A stretch of 64,000 nt of DNA from an uncultured Pelagibacteraceae bacterium (lineage in GTDB: Bacteria; Pseudomonadota; Alphaproteobacteria; Pelagibacterales; Pelagibacteraceae): NCBI GenBank assembly GCA_902563575.1, contig CACEXV010000001.1, positions 248,001 through 312,000 of the forward strand, in the 5' to 3' direction. The notes beneath the pieces are model-generated. The model saw only the letters and a program-made list of their open reading frames with translations, made no database searches and was not told the origin of the DNA. Of the stretch, positions 11,636 through 21,571 are shown in pieces. The position numbers and the translations under genes are program-made. Position 1 is the first letter of the stretch; every line of letters begins with the position of its first letter.

Positions 11636-13531
11636 TTAGATGGCAGGTTTTGGTTTTAGACCAATGGTGTCTAATGCTGAAGTTTCCTTGTTATCTTCTT
11701 CTTTGTCATCATTAAAAGATCTTGAAGGTTTAATGTCCTTTAAAATTAAGTCTCTTATTTCATCTCCACTTAATGTCTCATATATAAGTAAAGCTTTTGC
11801 AATTTTATGCAGATCGTCAATTTTATCAGTTAGAATATTTTTTGCTCTCTCATAACCCTTATCAACTATTTTTTTAACTTCAAAGTCGACCTTCTTTGCT
11901 GTCTCTTCCGACATATTTTGCTGTTTTGTGACTGATCTTCCCAAAAAAACCTCTTCTTCGTTTTCCCCATAAGCAATGGTTCCTAACTCTTTGCTCATAC
12001 CGTATTTAGTAACCATATTTTTTGCCATTTTAGTCACCATATCTATGTCTGAAGATGCGCCTGAAGTTACTTTATCGTGACCAAAAATTAATTCTTCAGC
12101 GATTCTTCCTCCCATCGCTACAGCAATATCTGAATGCATTTTTTCTCTGGAAATTGACAATTGGTCTCTCTCTGGAAGTCTCATGACCATGCCAAGAGCT
12201 CGACCTCTTGGTATAATTGTAGCTTTATGTATCGGGTCTGAAGCTTTTTCATTAAGAGCTACAATTGCGTGACCACCTTCGTGATAAGCAGTTAGCTTTT
12301 TTTCATCTTCGCTCATTACCATAGATCTTCTTTCAGCTCCCATCATAACTTTATCTTTTGCTTCTTCTATATCTGACATTGTAACTACTCTTTTATTTTT
12401 TCTAGCTGCTAAAAGAGCTGATTCATTTATTAAGTTAGCCAAGTCTGCACCCGAAAATCCCGGTGTGCCTCTTGCGATGGTTCTTAGCTTAACATCTGGA
12501 CCAGTATTAATTTTTTTAACATGAACTTTTAATATCGCTTCTCTTCCAATTATATCTGGATTTCCAACAACGACTTGTCTATCAAATCTTCCGGGTCTTA
12601 ATAAAGCAGGATCTAAGACATCAGGTCTGTTTGTTGCAGCAATTAAAATTATACCTTCATTCGTATCAAAACCATCCATTTCAACAAGAAGCTGATTGAG
12701 GGTTTGTTCTCTTTCATCATTTCCACCACCTAGGCCAGCTCCTCTGCTTCTACCAACTGCGTCAATTTCATCTATAAATATTATACACGGAGAATGTTTT
12801 TTTCCTTGTTCAAACATATCCCTAACCCTTGAAGCACCAACACCCACAAACATTTCTACAAAGTCAGAACCTGATATAGAGAAAAAGGGAACATTTGCTT
12901 CGCCAGCTATTGCTTTTGCTAAAAGTGTTTTCCCTGTCCCTGGGGGGCCAATCAACAAAGCGCCTTTGGGTATCTTTCCACCAAGTCTACTAAATTTTCT
13001 TGGATCTTTTAGAAATTCTACAATTTCTTCTACTTCTTCTTTTGCTTCTTCAACACCAGCAACATCGTTAAATGTTACTTTTCCTTGTGCCTCATTTAAA
13101 AGTTTTGCTTTTGACCTTCCGAAGCCCATGGCACCACCTTTTCCACCCTGCATTTGTCTCATAAAGAAAATCCAAACACCGATTAGTAGCAGCATCGGAA
13201 ACCATGATAGAAGTATTCCAAATAATGATGGCATTTTATCCTCTAGAGGGCTAGCGATTATGCTTACACCTTTGTCTGAAAGCTTTTCAACTAAGTCTGG
13301 ATAATTTGGGGAATAAGTTTTAAAATTATTTCCGTCTGACAAAGTTCCTTTAATATTATTGCCTTGAATTTCAACCTCTACAACCCTTCCGTCATCAACT
13401 TCTTTAAGAAATTTTGAGAAAGAAATTTGATTGTTGTTTTTAGCTAAATTTTCAGGACTTTGAAACATATTAAACAATCCTACAGAAAGTAGAATTATTA
13501 CTGCCCACATCGCTAGATTTTTAAAATTCAT
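11636..13531 (-). CDS. ftsH: ATP-dependent zinc metalloprotease FtsH
   Basis: A membrane-anchored AAA+ protease that degrades misfolded membrane proteins and regulators such as sigma-32. In its 631 residues there are two transmembrane segments (about 7-22 and 103-124) flanking a periplasmic domain, Walker A GPPGTGKT (195-202), Walker B IIFIDEID (250-257), the second region of homology ending in RPGRFDRQ, and the zinc site HEGGH (417-421). It is complete and ordinary. About 100 bases of AT-rich DNA separate it from tilS upstream and probably hold its promoter. rpoH, its known substrate in E. coli, is also in this window. Confidence 0.97.
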   Translation of the reverse strand: MNFKNLAMWAVIILLSVGLFNMFQSPENLAKNNNQISFSKFLKEVDDGRVVEVEIQGNNIKGTLSDGNNFKTYSPNYPDLVEKLSDKGVSIIASPLEDKMPSLFGILLSWFPMLLLIGVWIFFMRQMQGGKGGAMGFGRSKAKLLNEAQGKVTFNDVAGVEEAKEEVEEIVEFLKDPRKFSRLGGKIPKGALLIGPPGTGKTLLAKAIAGEANVPFFSISGSDFVEMFVGVGASRVRDMFEQGKKHSPCIIFIDEIDAVGRSRGAGLGGGNDEREQTLNQLLVEMDGFDTNEGIILIAATNRPDVLDPALLRPGRFDRQVVVGNPDIIGREAILKVHVKKINTGPDVKLRTIARGTPGFSGADLANLINESALLAARKNKRVVTMSDIEEAKDKVMMGAERRSMVMSEDEKKLTAYHEGGHAIVALNEKASDPIHKATIIPRGRALGMVMRLPERDQLSISREKMHSDIAVAMGGRIAEELIFGHDKVTSGASSDIDMVTKMAKNMVTKYGMSKELGTIAYGENEEEVFLGRSVTKQQNMSEETAKKVDFEVKKIVDKGYERAKNILTDKIDDLHKIAKALLIYETLSGDEIRDLILKDIKPSRSFNDDKEEDNKETSALDTIGLKPKPAI

Positions 13532-13635
13532 ATATTATAAATAGTATTTAAATTTAATTAAACAATACTTTAAAGCAAAATAATTAAATCAAAATATGAC
13601 AAAATATATCATTTTTGCTTAAAAATTGGTATTTT

Positions 13636-14661
13636 TTATATTTCTTTCGTAATTTTTAGCTTATTATCGTAATTTTCAATAACACATCCGCCCAAAGTCT
13701 GTTTTTTTAGCCCTCCAATATTTATTTTATTTATAATATTAAAAATTTTTTTTGATCTCGGCGGGTAATATTTGCCTGAAAATTTTACTATTGAACTACT
13801 TAGAATCCTGTATTGCAATTCTGTTGTTTGCTCCCTTAAGTCACTTAAATTTATCTCATACGATTTCTTAGTTTTTTTTAAACTATTCTTTTCAAATTTA
13901 CCTAGATAATAATCTATAGTGTCGTTAGTCATTGCTAAGTTTTTTATTGACTTAATAATTTGATCAGGTTTTATCCCACTTTTCTCTAAAATCCTATTTA
14001 AATTTCTCATCTTTGTTCTAAGATATTTTTTATCTCTGTTTGAGGGATCTTTTATATATTTTCCAAAAATATTTTTGGTCAGTTTCACAAGGTCATCTTT
14101 TTTTATATCAAGTAAGGGTCTTACAATCATAATTTTTTTATTGTTCTTAAATGAAGATATAGGTTTCATGGAAGATAAACCTAGCACACCACTCCCTCTA
14201 GACAGTCTAATTAAAAATGTTTCAATTTGATCTTCTCTATGATGGCCTGTCAAAATATATTTAATTTTTCTTTTTATACAAAATTTGAACATTTTGTCAT
14301 ATCTAATATCTCTAGCATTTGATTGAATATTTTTAGTAATTTTCTTTTTATTTGTAATGATATTCAATTTAATGCCTACATCCTTTAATAATTTCCTTAC
14401 GGTATTTGCTTCGATTGAGGAATTTTTTCTTATGTTATGATCAATATGAACAAAATAAGGTTTTAGAAATAATTCATTTTGTAATTTGCTTATAAGATAA
14501 CTTAATGCCAGGCTATCTGGGCCGCCAGATACAGATACTAGAATTTTCTTTTTTTTTAAGAAGCTTAATTTCAACTTTATTTGACTAAAGATTTTTAAAA
14601 GATTTTTATTTTTAGAAAAAAAAACTTTATTATTTAACACATTTGAATTTTTTTTGCTCAT
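13636..14661 (-). CDS. tilS: tRNA(Ile)-lysidine synthase
   Basis: It adds lysine to C34 of the CAU-anticodon tRNA-Ile, switching it from Met to Ile identity. The PP-loop ATP site SVSGGPDSL lies about 43 residues in, followed by HIDHNIRKNSSIEANTV and GHHREDQIETFLIRLSRGSG, the core of the family. I chose the ATG at 14661 (341 residues, MSKKNSNV); a longer frame to 14721 would overlap cpoB by 92 bases. The chosen start still overlaps cpoB by 32 bases. The C-terminal part is shorter than in E. coli TilS (about 430 residues), as is common in reduced genomes. Confidence 0.9.
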   Translation of the reverse strand: MSKKNSNVLNNKVFFSKNKNLLKIFSQIKLKLSFLKKKKILVSVSGGPDSLALSYLISKLQNELFLKPYFVHIDHNIRKNSSIEANTVRKLLKDVGIKLNIITNKKKITKNIQSNARDIRYDKMFKFCIKRKIKYILTGHHREDQIETFLIRLSRGSGVLGLSSMKPISSFKNNKKIMIVRPLLDIKKDDLVKLTKNIFGKYIKDPSNRDKKYLRTKMRNLNRILEKSGIKPDQIIKSIKNLAMTNDTIDYYLGKFEKNSLKKTKKSYEINLSDLREQTTELQYRILSSSIVKFSGKYYPPRSKKIFNIINKINIGGLKKQTLGGCVIENYDNKLKITKEI

Positions 14662-15577
14662 ACTGAGCTTTTTGTAACACAGACTTACTCGCTTTAGGAT
14701 ATTGTTTTTTAATACCAGCAATCATATTGCATCCTTCGTCCTTTTCACCTAATTGAACCATGGTTATTCCTAACTTTAACAAATTGTCAGGAGCTTTTTT
14801 GCTTTTAGGATAATTTTGATAACCGTCAAGATAAGCTGTCGCGGCGTCTGAATAAAGCTGTCGAATTCTAAATGTCTCTCCATACCAATATTGCGCATTT
14901 CCAGCAAGATCATGATCTTTATTTTTATCTATAAATTCTTTCAATGCAAATTCTGCAGTTTCATAGTCTCCAACTTTCATGAAACTCAATGCAAAGTCAT
15001 ACTGAACTTTTGCAGGTTTGTTTGGTAACAGTGACTCTCTTTTTTCAGGCTCTGAAGTTACAACGCTAGCAGCTGTTTCTATTGAATTAATTTTTTGACT
15101 CTCTTCTTCATTAGTCTTCTGATATCCTGAGCCACTTAAGAAATCTTTCGGTTTGTCAGTACCGGGTAAATTATTTTTTTTTTCGATTTTTTTAGAAATT
15201 TTAACTTGATCCTCTGAATCCTCTAAATCACTTAATCGAATTTGAGTATCAGACTGTATTTTTGTTATACGAGAGGATAGTTTGTCCATTTTAAAATTAA
15301 TTTCTTCAAATCGATTTGTTAATTCTCTAAATTGATCTTCTATTTTATTTAATTTTAGTAAATGTCTTGTCAACACATCTTCGTTTAAGTCATTTGATTG
15401 TAAACCAGAAGAATTTGAAACGTCAGACTTGTTATAAACAGCTTTTTCTAAAGTTTTCAAATCTTTAGTCAAAATTTGCATTTGATCTACAATTGCATCA
15501 ATTTTTTCGTTTCCATAAGAATAAGTGGAAATAATATTAAAAAGCGAAATTAAGATTATTGATTTAATCAACTTCAT
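14630..15577 (-). CDS. cpoB: Tol-Pal associated periplasmic TPR protein
   Basis: Also called YbgF, a periplasmic partner of TolA that coordinates outer-membrane constriction with peptidoglycan synthesis. It has 315 residues: a signal peptide (MKLIKSIILISLFNIISTYSYG), a trimerising coiled coil (about 30-125), a low-complexity linker, and TPR repeats at about 190-310 (YDFALSFMKVGDYETAEFAL, GNAQYWYGETF). It follows pal, as usual, but a strong terminator lies in the gap, so it may depend on read-through or on its own promoter. Confidence 0.9.
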   Translation of the reverse strand: MKLIKSIILISLFNIISTYSYGNEKIDAIVDQMQILTKDLKTLEKAVYNKSDVSNSSGLQSNDLNEDVLTRHLLKLNKIEDQFRELTNRFEEINFKMDKLSSRITKIQSDTQIRLSDLEDSEDQVKISKKIEKKNNLPGTDKPKDFLSGSGYQKTNEEESQKINSIETAASVVTSEPEKRESLLPNKPAKVQYDFALSFMKVGDYETAEFALKEFIDKNKDHDLAGNAQYWYGETFRIRQLYSDAATAYLDGYQNYPKSKKAPDNLLKLGITMVQLGEKDEGCNMIAGIKKQYPKASKSVLQKAQYEQKKFKCVK

Positions 15578-15604
15578 ATTCTATTTAATATTTCTACATA
15601 ATGG

Positions 15605-15639
15605 CAAAAAAAAGACCCTTTGGATGTCCAAAGGGTCTT
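15605..15639 (-). terminator. Rho-independent terminator after pal
   Basis: A perfect 12-13 bp inverted repeat (left arm 15612-15624, right arm 15627-15639) lies in the 93-base gap between pal and cpoB. On the minus strand it is followed by a run of seven T residues (15611-15605), the classic intrinsic-terminator shape. In the direction of tolQ-R-A-B-pal transcription it should stop or attenuate messages before cpoB-tilS. It is the clearest terminator in the window. Confidence 0.88.
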
Positions 15640-15670
15640 ATAAATATAGTTTTTAAATATAGTTAAAAAT

Positions 15671-16144
15671 CTAATTAACTTTAACTGTAACTGATCTTCT
15701 ATTTTGAGACCATGCTAACGGGCTTGATTCTGTATTAACTGGTTTTTCTTTACCATAGCTAATGACAGATATTCTTTTGCCAGAAATACCGTAAGTCATC
15801 AAATAATCTTTTACTGCATTAGCTCTTCTTTCGCCTAATGCTAAGTTATACTCTCTTGTTCCTCTCTCATCGGCATGACCTTCTACAACAACGTTAAGAT
15901 TTTTATTTTTTCTTAAATATGTTGCTTGTTTTCTTAAAGTTTCTCTAGAAAGTGAAGTTAAAGATGATTTATTTGTTGCAAAAAATACTCTGTCTTTAAC
16001 ACCTGTTGCTAAGTACTCAACTGTATCTGTTCCCGTATATACGTCTCCAGAAACGTCAGCTTTTTTTCCTGTAGAACAAGCGCTAAGAATTAAAGCAGCT
16101 GCTAAAATTAAAAAAGTGTTTTTCAGGCTCTTATAAAAATTCAT
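15671..16144 (-). CDS. pal: Peptidoglycan-associated lipoprotein Pal
   Basis: An outer-membrane lipoprotein that binds peptidoglycan and TolB. It has 157 residues with an N-terminal lipobox LSAC (lipidated Cys23). The OmpA-like domain follows: VFFATNKSSLTSLSR, VVEGHADERGTREYN (peptidoglycan-binding aspartate and arginine), LGERRANAVKDYLMTYGI and QNRRSVTVKVN. The start is supported by an AGGGGA sequence just upstream. It is last in the tolQ-R-A-B-pal group before the terminator. Confidence 0.97.
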   Translation of the reverse strand: MNFYKSLKNTFLILAAALILSACSTGKKADVSGDVYTGTDTVEYLATGVKDRVFFATNKSSLTSLSRETLRKQATYLRKNKNLNVVVEGHADERGTREYNLALGERRANAVKDYLMTYGISGKRISVISYGKEKPVNTESSPLAWSQNRRSVTVKVN

Positions 16145-16222
16145 ATGTTTCCCCTAAGTTGATTGATGCAATATTTCAAATTATTTTAGAATATTCAAGA
16201 GTAAAATTACATAGTAATACCC

Positions 16223-17560
16223 TCACTTTGTGAGCAATGAAGACCAAGATGGGTCGGATGCGTCTGTTTCGGTTGATATTTTTCTCTCATTGTAACCTGT
16301 TATATCTATTGACCATAATTTAGCTGTGAAACCCTCTCCTTTTGGACCTGATTTTGTTTCTCTATAAAACACTAGCACTCTACCATTCGGAGACCATGAC
16401 GGTGCTTCTTGATAAAAATTTTCTGTTAACAGCCTTTCTCCAGTTCCATCCGATCTCATTACCCCGATATAAAATCTTCCTTTTCTTACTTTTGTAAAAG
16501 CGATTAAATCACCTCTTGGCGACCAAACTGGAGTTCCGTAAATACCTTTTCCAAAAGTAATTCTCTTAACATTACTACCATCGCTTTTCATAACATAAAT
16601 TTGTTGTAATCCACTTCTATCAGAATTGAAGCATATATATTTTCCGTCTGGTGAATACGAAGGAGATGTATCAATTGCTGAATGTTCTGTGATCCTTTCA
16701 ACAACTCTGGTTTCTAAGTCCATCGTGTAGATATCAGAATTTCCGTCTTGAGCAAAACTCATTATGATTTTTTTTCCATCTGGTGAAAATCTAGGTGCAA
16801 AAGTCATGCCAGGAAAATTACCTACAACTTCTTGTGATCCTGTCTCAATATCCAAAAGATAAACTCTTGGAAGATTTCTAAAATAAGACAAGTAAGTTAC
16901 CATCTGATTTGTAGGATTAAATCTTGGAGTTAAAACTAACTCATTTCCTAAAGTTAAGTACTTGGTATTTGCTCCATCTTGATCCATAATTGCGAGTTTC
17001 TTTACTCTTTGATCCTTAGGTCCTTCTTCTGAAACATAAATAATTCTTGTATCAAAATAACCATTTTCTCCAGTCAATCTTTCATAAATCTTATCTGAAA
17101 TTATGTGGGCAACTCTTCTCCAATTGCTAGGTGTTGTAGTAAATGCTAGAGCTATCATTTCTTTTGAAGCGGTTAAATCCCACAGTCTAAATTCTACTTT
17201 CAGCTTTGAATCTTTGACTAATATTTTTCCTGTAACTAAAGCTTGAGCTTTAATTAATCTCCAATCTTCAAATCTAGGTTTAATGTGTGCAATGTCAGGT
17301 TTTTGAACAAAAGCATCTTTTTTTAGAGGATTAAACAAACCGGTAGATTTAAAATTTTTTTCAATAACTGATGATATGTCTGAACCTAAGGATTTTACTT
17401 TTAGTCCTTCAAATTTATCTGATTTTATATCAACATGTAAAGGCGAAACTGCAATAGGTAATGGATCTAGATTTCCTCTAGTAATATCTACTTCAATTAA
17501 CCCGTATGCATTGGAAATATAAAATAATTTTAATAAAATAATTAAAGCAATTTTCCTCAT
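16223..17560 (-). CDS. tolB: Tol-Pal system protein TolB
   Basis: A periplasmic protein that shuttles between Pal and TolA, 445 residues. The signal peptide is [20 protein letters not shown]. The N-terminal domain (about 21-165) is followed by a six-bladed beta-propeller with repeated SPDGK / WSPNG motifs (for example [38 protein letters not shown]). It lies directly after tolA without a gap and 78 bases before pal, as in most proteobacteria. Confidence 0.96.
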   Translation of the reverse strand: MRKIALIILLKLFYISNAYGLIEVDITRGNLDPLPIAVSPLHVDIKSDKFEGLKVKSLGSDISSVIEKNFKSTGLFNPLKKDAFVQKPDIAHIKPRFEDWRLIKAQALVTGKILVKDSKLKVEFRLWDLTASKEMIALAFTTTPSNWRRVAHIISDKIYERLTGENGYFDTRIIYVSEEGPKDQRVKKLAIMDQDGANTKYLTLGNELVLTPRFNPTNQMVTYLSYFRNLPRVYLLDIETGSQEVVGNFPGMTFAPRFSPDGKKIIMSFAQDGNSDIYTMDLETRVVERITEHSAIDTSPSYSPDGKYICFNSDRSGLQQIYVMKSDGSNVKRITFGKGIYGTPVWSPRGDLIAFTKVRKGRFYIGVMRSDGTGERLLTENFYQEAPSWSPNGRVLVFYRETKSGPKGEGFTAKLWSIDITGYNERKISTETDASDPSWSSLLTK

Positions 17561-18367
17561 TTACCCTTTCAGCATTTCAGTTGGATCAAAGTTTAATTGG
17601 ATATTTTTCCATTTTTCATACCCTGTTGGCGGAACTTTTAATGGCTGACACAATCTTACAGCTCTTAAAGCACTTTCAGCTAATATCTTATAAAATTTTT
17701 GACTAGGTTTGTTCATTCTTTCATGATCTAATATTTCTGATTTGATAATTGTTCCATCTTTTTTTAATTCCAATTTAATTCTAACTAATAAGTTATCATC
17801 ATAAGGTAAACCAAGTGGTATACTCCAGCAACCAAAAATCTGGGCTCTTAATGCGTCCTCTTCTGACAAAGTAAGCCCTGTAGCAAAAGAATTCTTAACA
17901 CTACTTTGTGTCAATTTATTGGTGCTTTTATTTTTTACTGCCTCTTCCTCTTTTGCTTTATCGATTAATGCGGCGATTTGATTAGTGTCTATTAATTCTT
18001 TTTTTTCAAATTCTGAAGATTGTCTAATTTGTGGCTTTATTTCCTCTGGGTTTTGTTTTTTCTTAACTAATTTTTTTTCTTTATCACTATCTTCTGGCAT
18101 TGGTATCCGGTCAGGTTTTTCTTTTGCTTTGGCTGAGGGTGGTGCCTGTTCGGATACTACTCTTTTCTCCTCTTTAATTTTTTTGTCTATAATTTTTCTA
18201 ACTTTTGGAGCGTATGGAATGTTAGTCTTATCAGAAATTTGTATTAATTCTACAGAAACTATTGGAGGAAGATCTATAGGGCTTCTTTTCATGAATGGTA
18301 ATGAGATTGCTGTAAGTATAATCATCAGAACATGAAAAGAGACTGAGTATATTAAGCTTTTTGACAT
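17561..18367 (-). CDS. tolA: Tol-Pal system protein TolA (TonB-like C-terminus)
   Basis: The energy-transducing arm that spans the periplasm and contacts TolB, Pal and CpoB. It has 268 residues: one N-terminal transmembrane helix (about 7-24), a long lysine/glutamate-rich helical middle (about 60-165), and a C-terminal domain with FGCWSIPLGLPYDDNLLVRIKL, like other alphaproteobacterial TolA/TonB domains. The identity rests on both structure and position between tolR and tolB. Confidence 0.88.
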   Translation of the reverse strand: MSKSLIYSVSFHVLMIILTAISLPFMKRSPIDLPPIVSVELIQISDKTNIPYAPKVRKIIDKKIKEEKRVVSEQAPPSAKAKEKPDRIPMPEDSDKEKKLVKKKQNPEEIKPQIRQSSEFEKKELIDTNQIAALIDKAKEEEAVKNKSTNKLTQSSVKNSFATGLTLSEEDALRAQIFGCWSIPLGLPYDDNLLVRIKLELKKDGTIIKSEILDHERMNKPSQKFYKILAESALRAVRLCQPLKVPPTGYEKWKNIQLNFDPTEMLKG

Positions 18368-18370
18368 ATA

Positions 18371-18784
18371 CTAATTTTTATATGGCTCTGATATTAGTGC
18401 TACCTTTGAAAAACCTGCTCCTGACAATCTTCCCATAACTTCTAAAATTCTTCCGTAATTTATATTTTTGTCTCCTCTTACATATATTCTTGTATCAGTT
18501 CTGTTTTTTGCGATAGCTAAAAGCTTTGGAATAATTTTATTAAAATTAACTTGATGCTCTTGTATAAAAATTTCACCTTTGGCATTAACTGAAATTGTCA
18601 AGGGCTCTTGGTCATCTGGTAAAGAGTCTGCTGCAGATTCTGGTAAATCAACCTGTACTCCCACTGTTAATAGTGGAGCAGTTACCATAAAGATAATCAA
18701 AAGCACTAACATTACATCTACAAAAGGTGTAACATTAATTTCACTCATTGGTTCGTTTTTCGAGCGATTAAAATTAAAAGCCAT
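18371..18784 (-). CDS. tolR: Tol-Pal system protein TolR
   Basis: An ExbD/TolR-family proton-channel subunit of 137 residues. A short cytoplasmic N-terminus with MSEINVTPFVDVMLVLLIIF forms the single transmembrane helix and carries the conserved aspartate used in proton transfer. The periplasmic domain contains VDLPESAADSLPDDQEPLTISV and a GRILEVMGRLSGAG segment. It lies two bases after tolQ. Confidence 0.96.
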   Translation of the reverse strand: MAFNFNRSKNEPMSEINVTPFVDVMLVLLIIFMVTAPLLTVGVQVDLPESAADSLPDDQEPLTISVNAKGEIFIQEHQVNFNKIIPKLLAIAKNRTDTRIYVRGDKNINYGRILEVMGRLSGAGFSKVALISEPYKN

Positions 18785-18786
18785 GA

Positions 18787-19467
18787 TTAGATAATTGATA
18801 AAAATCTTTTACAAAAGTTATCTATTCGGGATGCATACCTTCGAGAGTCTGAGTTAAACTTATTATAAGCTATCACAGCTGGTATAGCTGCTAACAATCC
18901 TAAAGCAGTTGCAAATAATGCTTCGGCTATTCCTGGAGCAACAATTGCCAAACTTGTATTTCTAGAAATTGCAATGGATTGAAATGAATTCATAATACCC
19001 CAAACGGTCCCAAACAAACCTATAAAAGGAGCGGTTGCTCCAATGGTCGCCAAGTACGTAAAATTTTTTTCTAGTATTTTAATTTGTTTATCTGATGATA
19101 TTTCTAAAACTCTTTCAACTCTTGCAGTTTGGACTGCCGAAGACTTAGATTTTGTTCGAAGCAATTCTGTCATCGCATCTTTAAAAATTAGTGTCACTGG
19201 ATCAGCGGATTTAGCTGGTAAACTATTATTAAAACTTTCAGCCGATTTTGATTTCCAAAATTTATTTTCAAACTCTTCTGTTGTAATATTAATCTTTTTA
19301 AAAAGTTTATACTTTTCAAATATGAGTGCCCAGGAGTAAACTGAACTGGCTATTAAAATTATAATGACTGATTTAACTACGAAATCAGCTCTTAAAAAAA
19401 GTTGTAATAATGAAAAATCAGTAGCTCCTCCTAAACCAGCTACTTGTGTTGCAATTTCTTGTTCCAT
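18787..19467 (-). CDS. tolQ: Tol-Pal system protein TolQ
   Basis: An ExbB/MotA-type proton-channel subunit of 226 residues with three transmembrane segments (about 26-48, 138-160 and 172-195). The last two carry the conserved ATIGATAPFIGLFGTVWGIM and ALGLLAAIPAVIAYNKF stretches. It forms the inner-membrane motor with TolR that energises TolA. It opens the tol operon; 69 bases separate it from ruvC upstream. No strong Shine-Dalgarno site is visible before its ATG. Confidence 0.96.
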   Translation of the reverse strand: MEQEIATQVAGLGGATDFSLLQLFLRADFVVKSVIIILIASSVYSWALIFEKYKLFKKINITTEEFENKFWKSKSAESFNNSLPAKSADPVTLIFKDAMTELLRTKSKSSAVQTARVERVLEISSDKQIKILEKNFTYLATIGATAPFIGLFGTVWGIMNSFQSIAISRNTSLAIVAPGIAEALFATALGLLAAIPAVIAYNKFNSDSRRYASRIDNFCKRFLSII

Positions 19468-19536
19468 GAAGAAGGATTACTTGTAGAATGTGTCATGAAT
19501 TTGGCGATTTACATTTAAAAAATTTAGATACCTAGA

Positions 19537-20034
19537 TTATTTTGGGTCTATTAAAGCTTTGGTATCATAAAAGTATCTGGCTATAAGAACTGCGTCTGAT
19601 TTATTTACATCTTTTTTTTTTGCTAAATCCTTGGATAGGTTTGGATACATTTGTATGACCTTAGTTCGACTCGCATCTTTAGAAGAATTAATTAGCTCAA
19701 AATGTTTTTTCCATTTTGAGGGTCTAACTAAATAAATGGGTAATTGAAGCGCGGCACAAACTCCTTTAATTGCCCCAAAAGTTTGGCCAAAATTGAACAT
19801 GCTGGTGACACCTTGACCCGGCATTGCATTAACCTGCTCTACAACAACAGCAACCTCTTCGTTATCAACTCTCAAATGTTCATTTATTATATTTACTAAT
19901 TGTGCACTATTTAATTGTTTCTTATTTTTTTTGCCTTCAGACATGACTGGCATTTCATATAGATTTAACACTTTTTTTTTGTGTAGGATTGCAATTGCGC
20001 CGCTTAATCCTGGATCTATGCCAAATATAATCAT
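19537..20034 (-). CDS. ruvC: Crossover junction endodeoxyribonuclease RuvC
   Basis: The Holliday-junction resolvase, 165 residues. The retroviral-integrase-like fold opens FGIDPGLSGAIAIL with catalytic Asp6, VVVEQVNAMPGQG supplies the glutamate, and KSDAVLIARY the C-terminal acidic residue. The MPGQG(V)TSMFNFGQ region is the junction-contacting loop. The usual partners ruvA and ruvB are not next to it here. It lies two bases after yebC, a common alphaproteobacterial order (yebC-ruvC, then ruvAB and tol). Confidence 0.92.
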   Translation of the reverse strand: MIIFGIDPGLSGAIAILHKKKVLNLYEMPVMSEGKKNKKQLNSAQLVNIINEHLRVDNEEVAVVVEQVNAMPGQGVTSMFNFGQTFGAIKGVCAALQLPIYLVRPSKWKKHFELINSSKDASRTKVIQMYPNLSKDLAKKKDVNKSDAVLIARYFYDTKALIDPK

Positions 20035-20036
20035 AG

Positions 20037-20759
20037 TTAAGATTTTACCTTACAATTTAAAAAGGTTTTTTGAACATCATCATCTTCGGAAAGTTCAAAA
20101 ACTATGTTTGCAATTTCATCAATTTGTTTTTGTTTCAGATTAATATAATTCAGCGGCCTCCACTCAATATCTGCATAAATTATATCTTGAATTTTTTTTT
20201 CTAGTTCAGTTTTTACTTTGTAAAAATCCTCTTTTTTACAATATATTTCGTGGTAATTGTTATCTGTTTGAATATCTTCTGCTCCTGCACCTAAAGCAAT
20301 ATCCAGTGCATCGTTTTCTTTAATTGACGTTTTTTTTATTTTTATGACTCCACAATTTTTGAATAAATGTGATGCTGATCCATTCTCACCTAGTCTGCCT
20401 CCATTTTTTTGTAATATTTTGCGAATATTTGAGGCTGATCTATTTTTATTATCTGTTAATGTTTCAATAATAAAAGCTACATTATGAGGACCAAATCCTT
20501 CATACCTTAGGCTGGTATAATTTTCTGTTGTTCCCACATTTGATTTTTTAATTGCTCTATCAATATTATCTTTTGGCATATTAGAGCCCTTTGCTAACTG
20601 TATAGCAGACCTCAATCGAGGATTGCTCTCGGGATCAGACGAGCCAAGTTTTGCGGCAACTGTAATTTCTCTGGACAGTTTTGAAAAAAGTTTTGCTCTT
20701 TCTTTATCTTGTCTGCCTTTTTTATGTTTGATTCCTGCCCAATGTGAGTGTCCCGCCAT
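20037..20759 (-). CDS. yebC: YebC/PmpR family protein
   Basis: A member of the YebC family, annotated as a transcriptional regulator; recent work links the family to translation of difficult sequences. It has 240 residues, full length, opening MAGHSHWAGIKHKKGRQDKERAKLFSKL, with NPRLRSAIQLAKGSNMPKDNIDRAI and an acidic middle domain. It sits between ymdB and ruvC without gaps. Confidence 0.95.
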   Translation of the reverse strand: MAGHSHWAGIKHKKGRQDKERAKLFSKLSREITVAAKLGSSDPESNPRLRSAIQLAKGSNMPKDNIDRAIKKSNVGTTENYTSLRYEGFGPHNVAFIIETLTDNKNRSASNIRKILQKNGGRLGENGSASHLFKNCGVIKIKKTSIKENDALDIALGAGAEDIQTDNNYHEIYCKKEDFYKVKTELEKKIQDIIYADIEWRPLNYINLKQKQIDEIANIVFELSEDDDVQKTFLNCKVKS

Positions 20760-21566
20760 TTAGATTTCCTTATGCTCCCCAATTTTTAATCTCTGAATAT
20801 TTTTTGCTAAACCTGTTTTAGTGTCTGCTGTAACAATCAAACCAGATATTGTCCCTGGGCCATTGGCCGGGAAATTTTTGATAGCATCTTTATCTCTTTG
20901 AAATTTTTTTAAAGAATTTTCTTTGTTAAATCCTATTACAGAATCATAATCACCGCACATTCCAATATCTGTTTGATATGCTGTTCCCTTTTTAAGTATT
21001 CTTGTATCGGAAGTTGGGGCATGAGTGTGCGTTCCAAAAACACAAGTAGCCTTACCATCGAATAAATAACCACATGCCAGTTTTTCACTGGTTGTTTCTC
21101 CATGAAAGTCGACTATTAAAAAATCGATATTTTTTTTTAGTACTAGCTTTTTTAAAGTTGATTGAGCCGTTTTAAAAACATCTTCAGTTTTTTTCATAAA
21201 AACGTTTCCCATTAAATTTAATACACCAACTTTAAATTTATTATTTCTTGAATTATAAATGTTAAAACCTTTACCAGGGGAGCCATCTGCCATATTTGCT
21301 GGTCTTAACAATCGCGACTCATTATTTATAAAATCAAGTGTTTCTATTTTATCCCAAATATGATTGCCTGAGGTGATGACATCTATACCAAGGTTTAAAA
21401 ATTCGTCAGTATTTTTTTTTGTAATACCGTGCCCATCGTCTGCAGCATTCTCACCATTAGCTATTATAAAGTCTATCTTAAATTTATTGGAAATTTTTTT
21501 AAGATTTTCTTTCACTACTTCCCTGCCTGATTTACCAACTATGTCACCTAATATTAGAAAATTCAT
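20760..21566 (-). CDS. YmdB-type metallophosphoesterase (TIGR00282 family)
   Basis: A calcineurin-like phosphoesterase of 268 residues. Metal-binding motifs are GDIVGKSGRE (7-16), NGENAADDGHG, SGNHIWD, and the terminal DFHGETTSEK and GTHTHAPTSD. The Bacillus YmdB member hydrolyses 2',3'-cyclic nucleotides; activity in this organism is unproven. It lies between 5-formyl-THF cyclo-ligase (five bases upstream) and yebC, matching other alphaproteobacteria. Confidence 0.92.
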   Translation of the reverse strand: MNFLILGDIVGKSGREVVKENLKKISNKFKIDFIIANGENAADDGHGITKKNTDEFLNLGIDVITSGNHIWDKIETLDFINNESRLLRPANMADGSPGKGFNIYNSRNNKFKVGVLNLMGNVFMKKTEDVFKTAQSTLKKLVLKKNIDFLIVDFHGETTSEKLACGYLFDGKATCVFGTHTHAPTSDTRILKKGTAYQTDIGMCGDYDSVIGFNKENSLKKFQRDKDAIKNFPANGPGTISGLIVTADTKTGLAKNIQRLKIGEHKEI

Positions 21567-21571
21567 TTAAA

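Noticed and set aside
12696-13304. 202-residue open frame opposite ftsH
   Set aside because: It lies wholly antisense to highly conserved AAA+ sequence and has no family features; a shadow of ftsH codon use.
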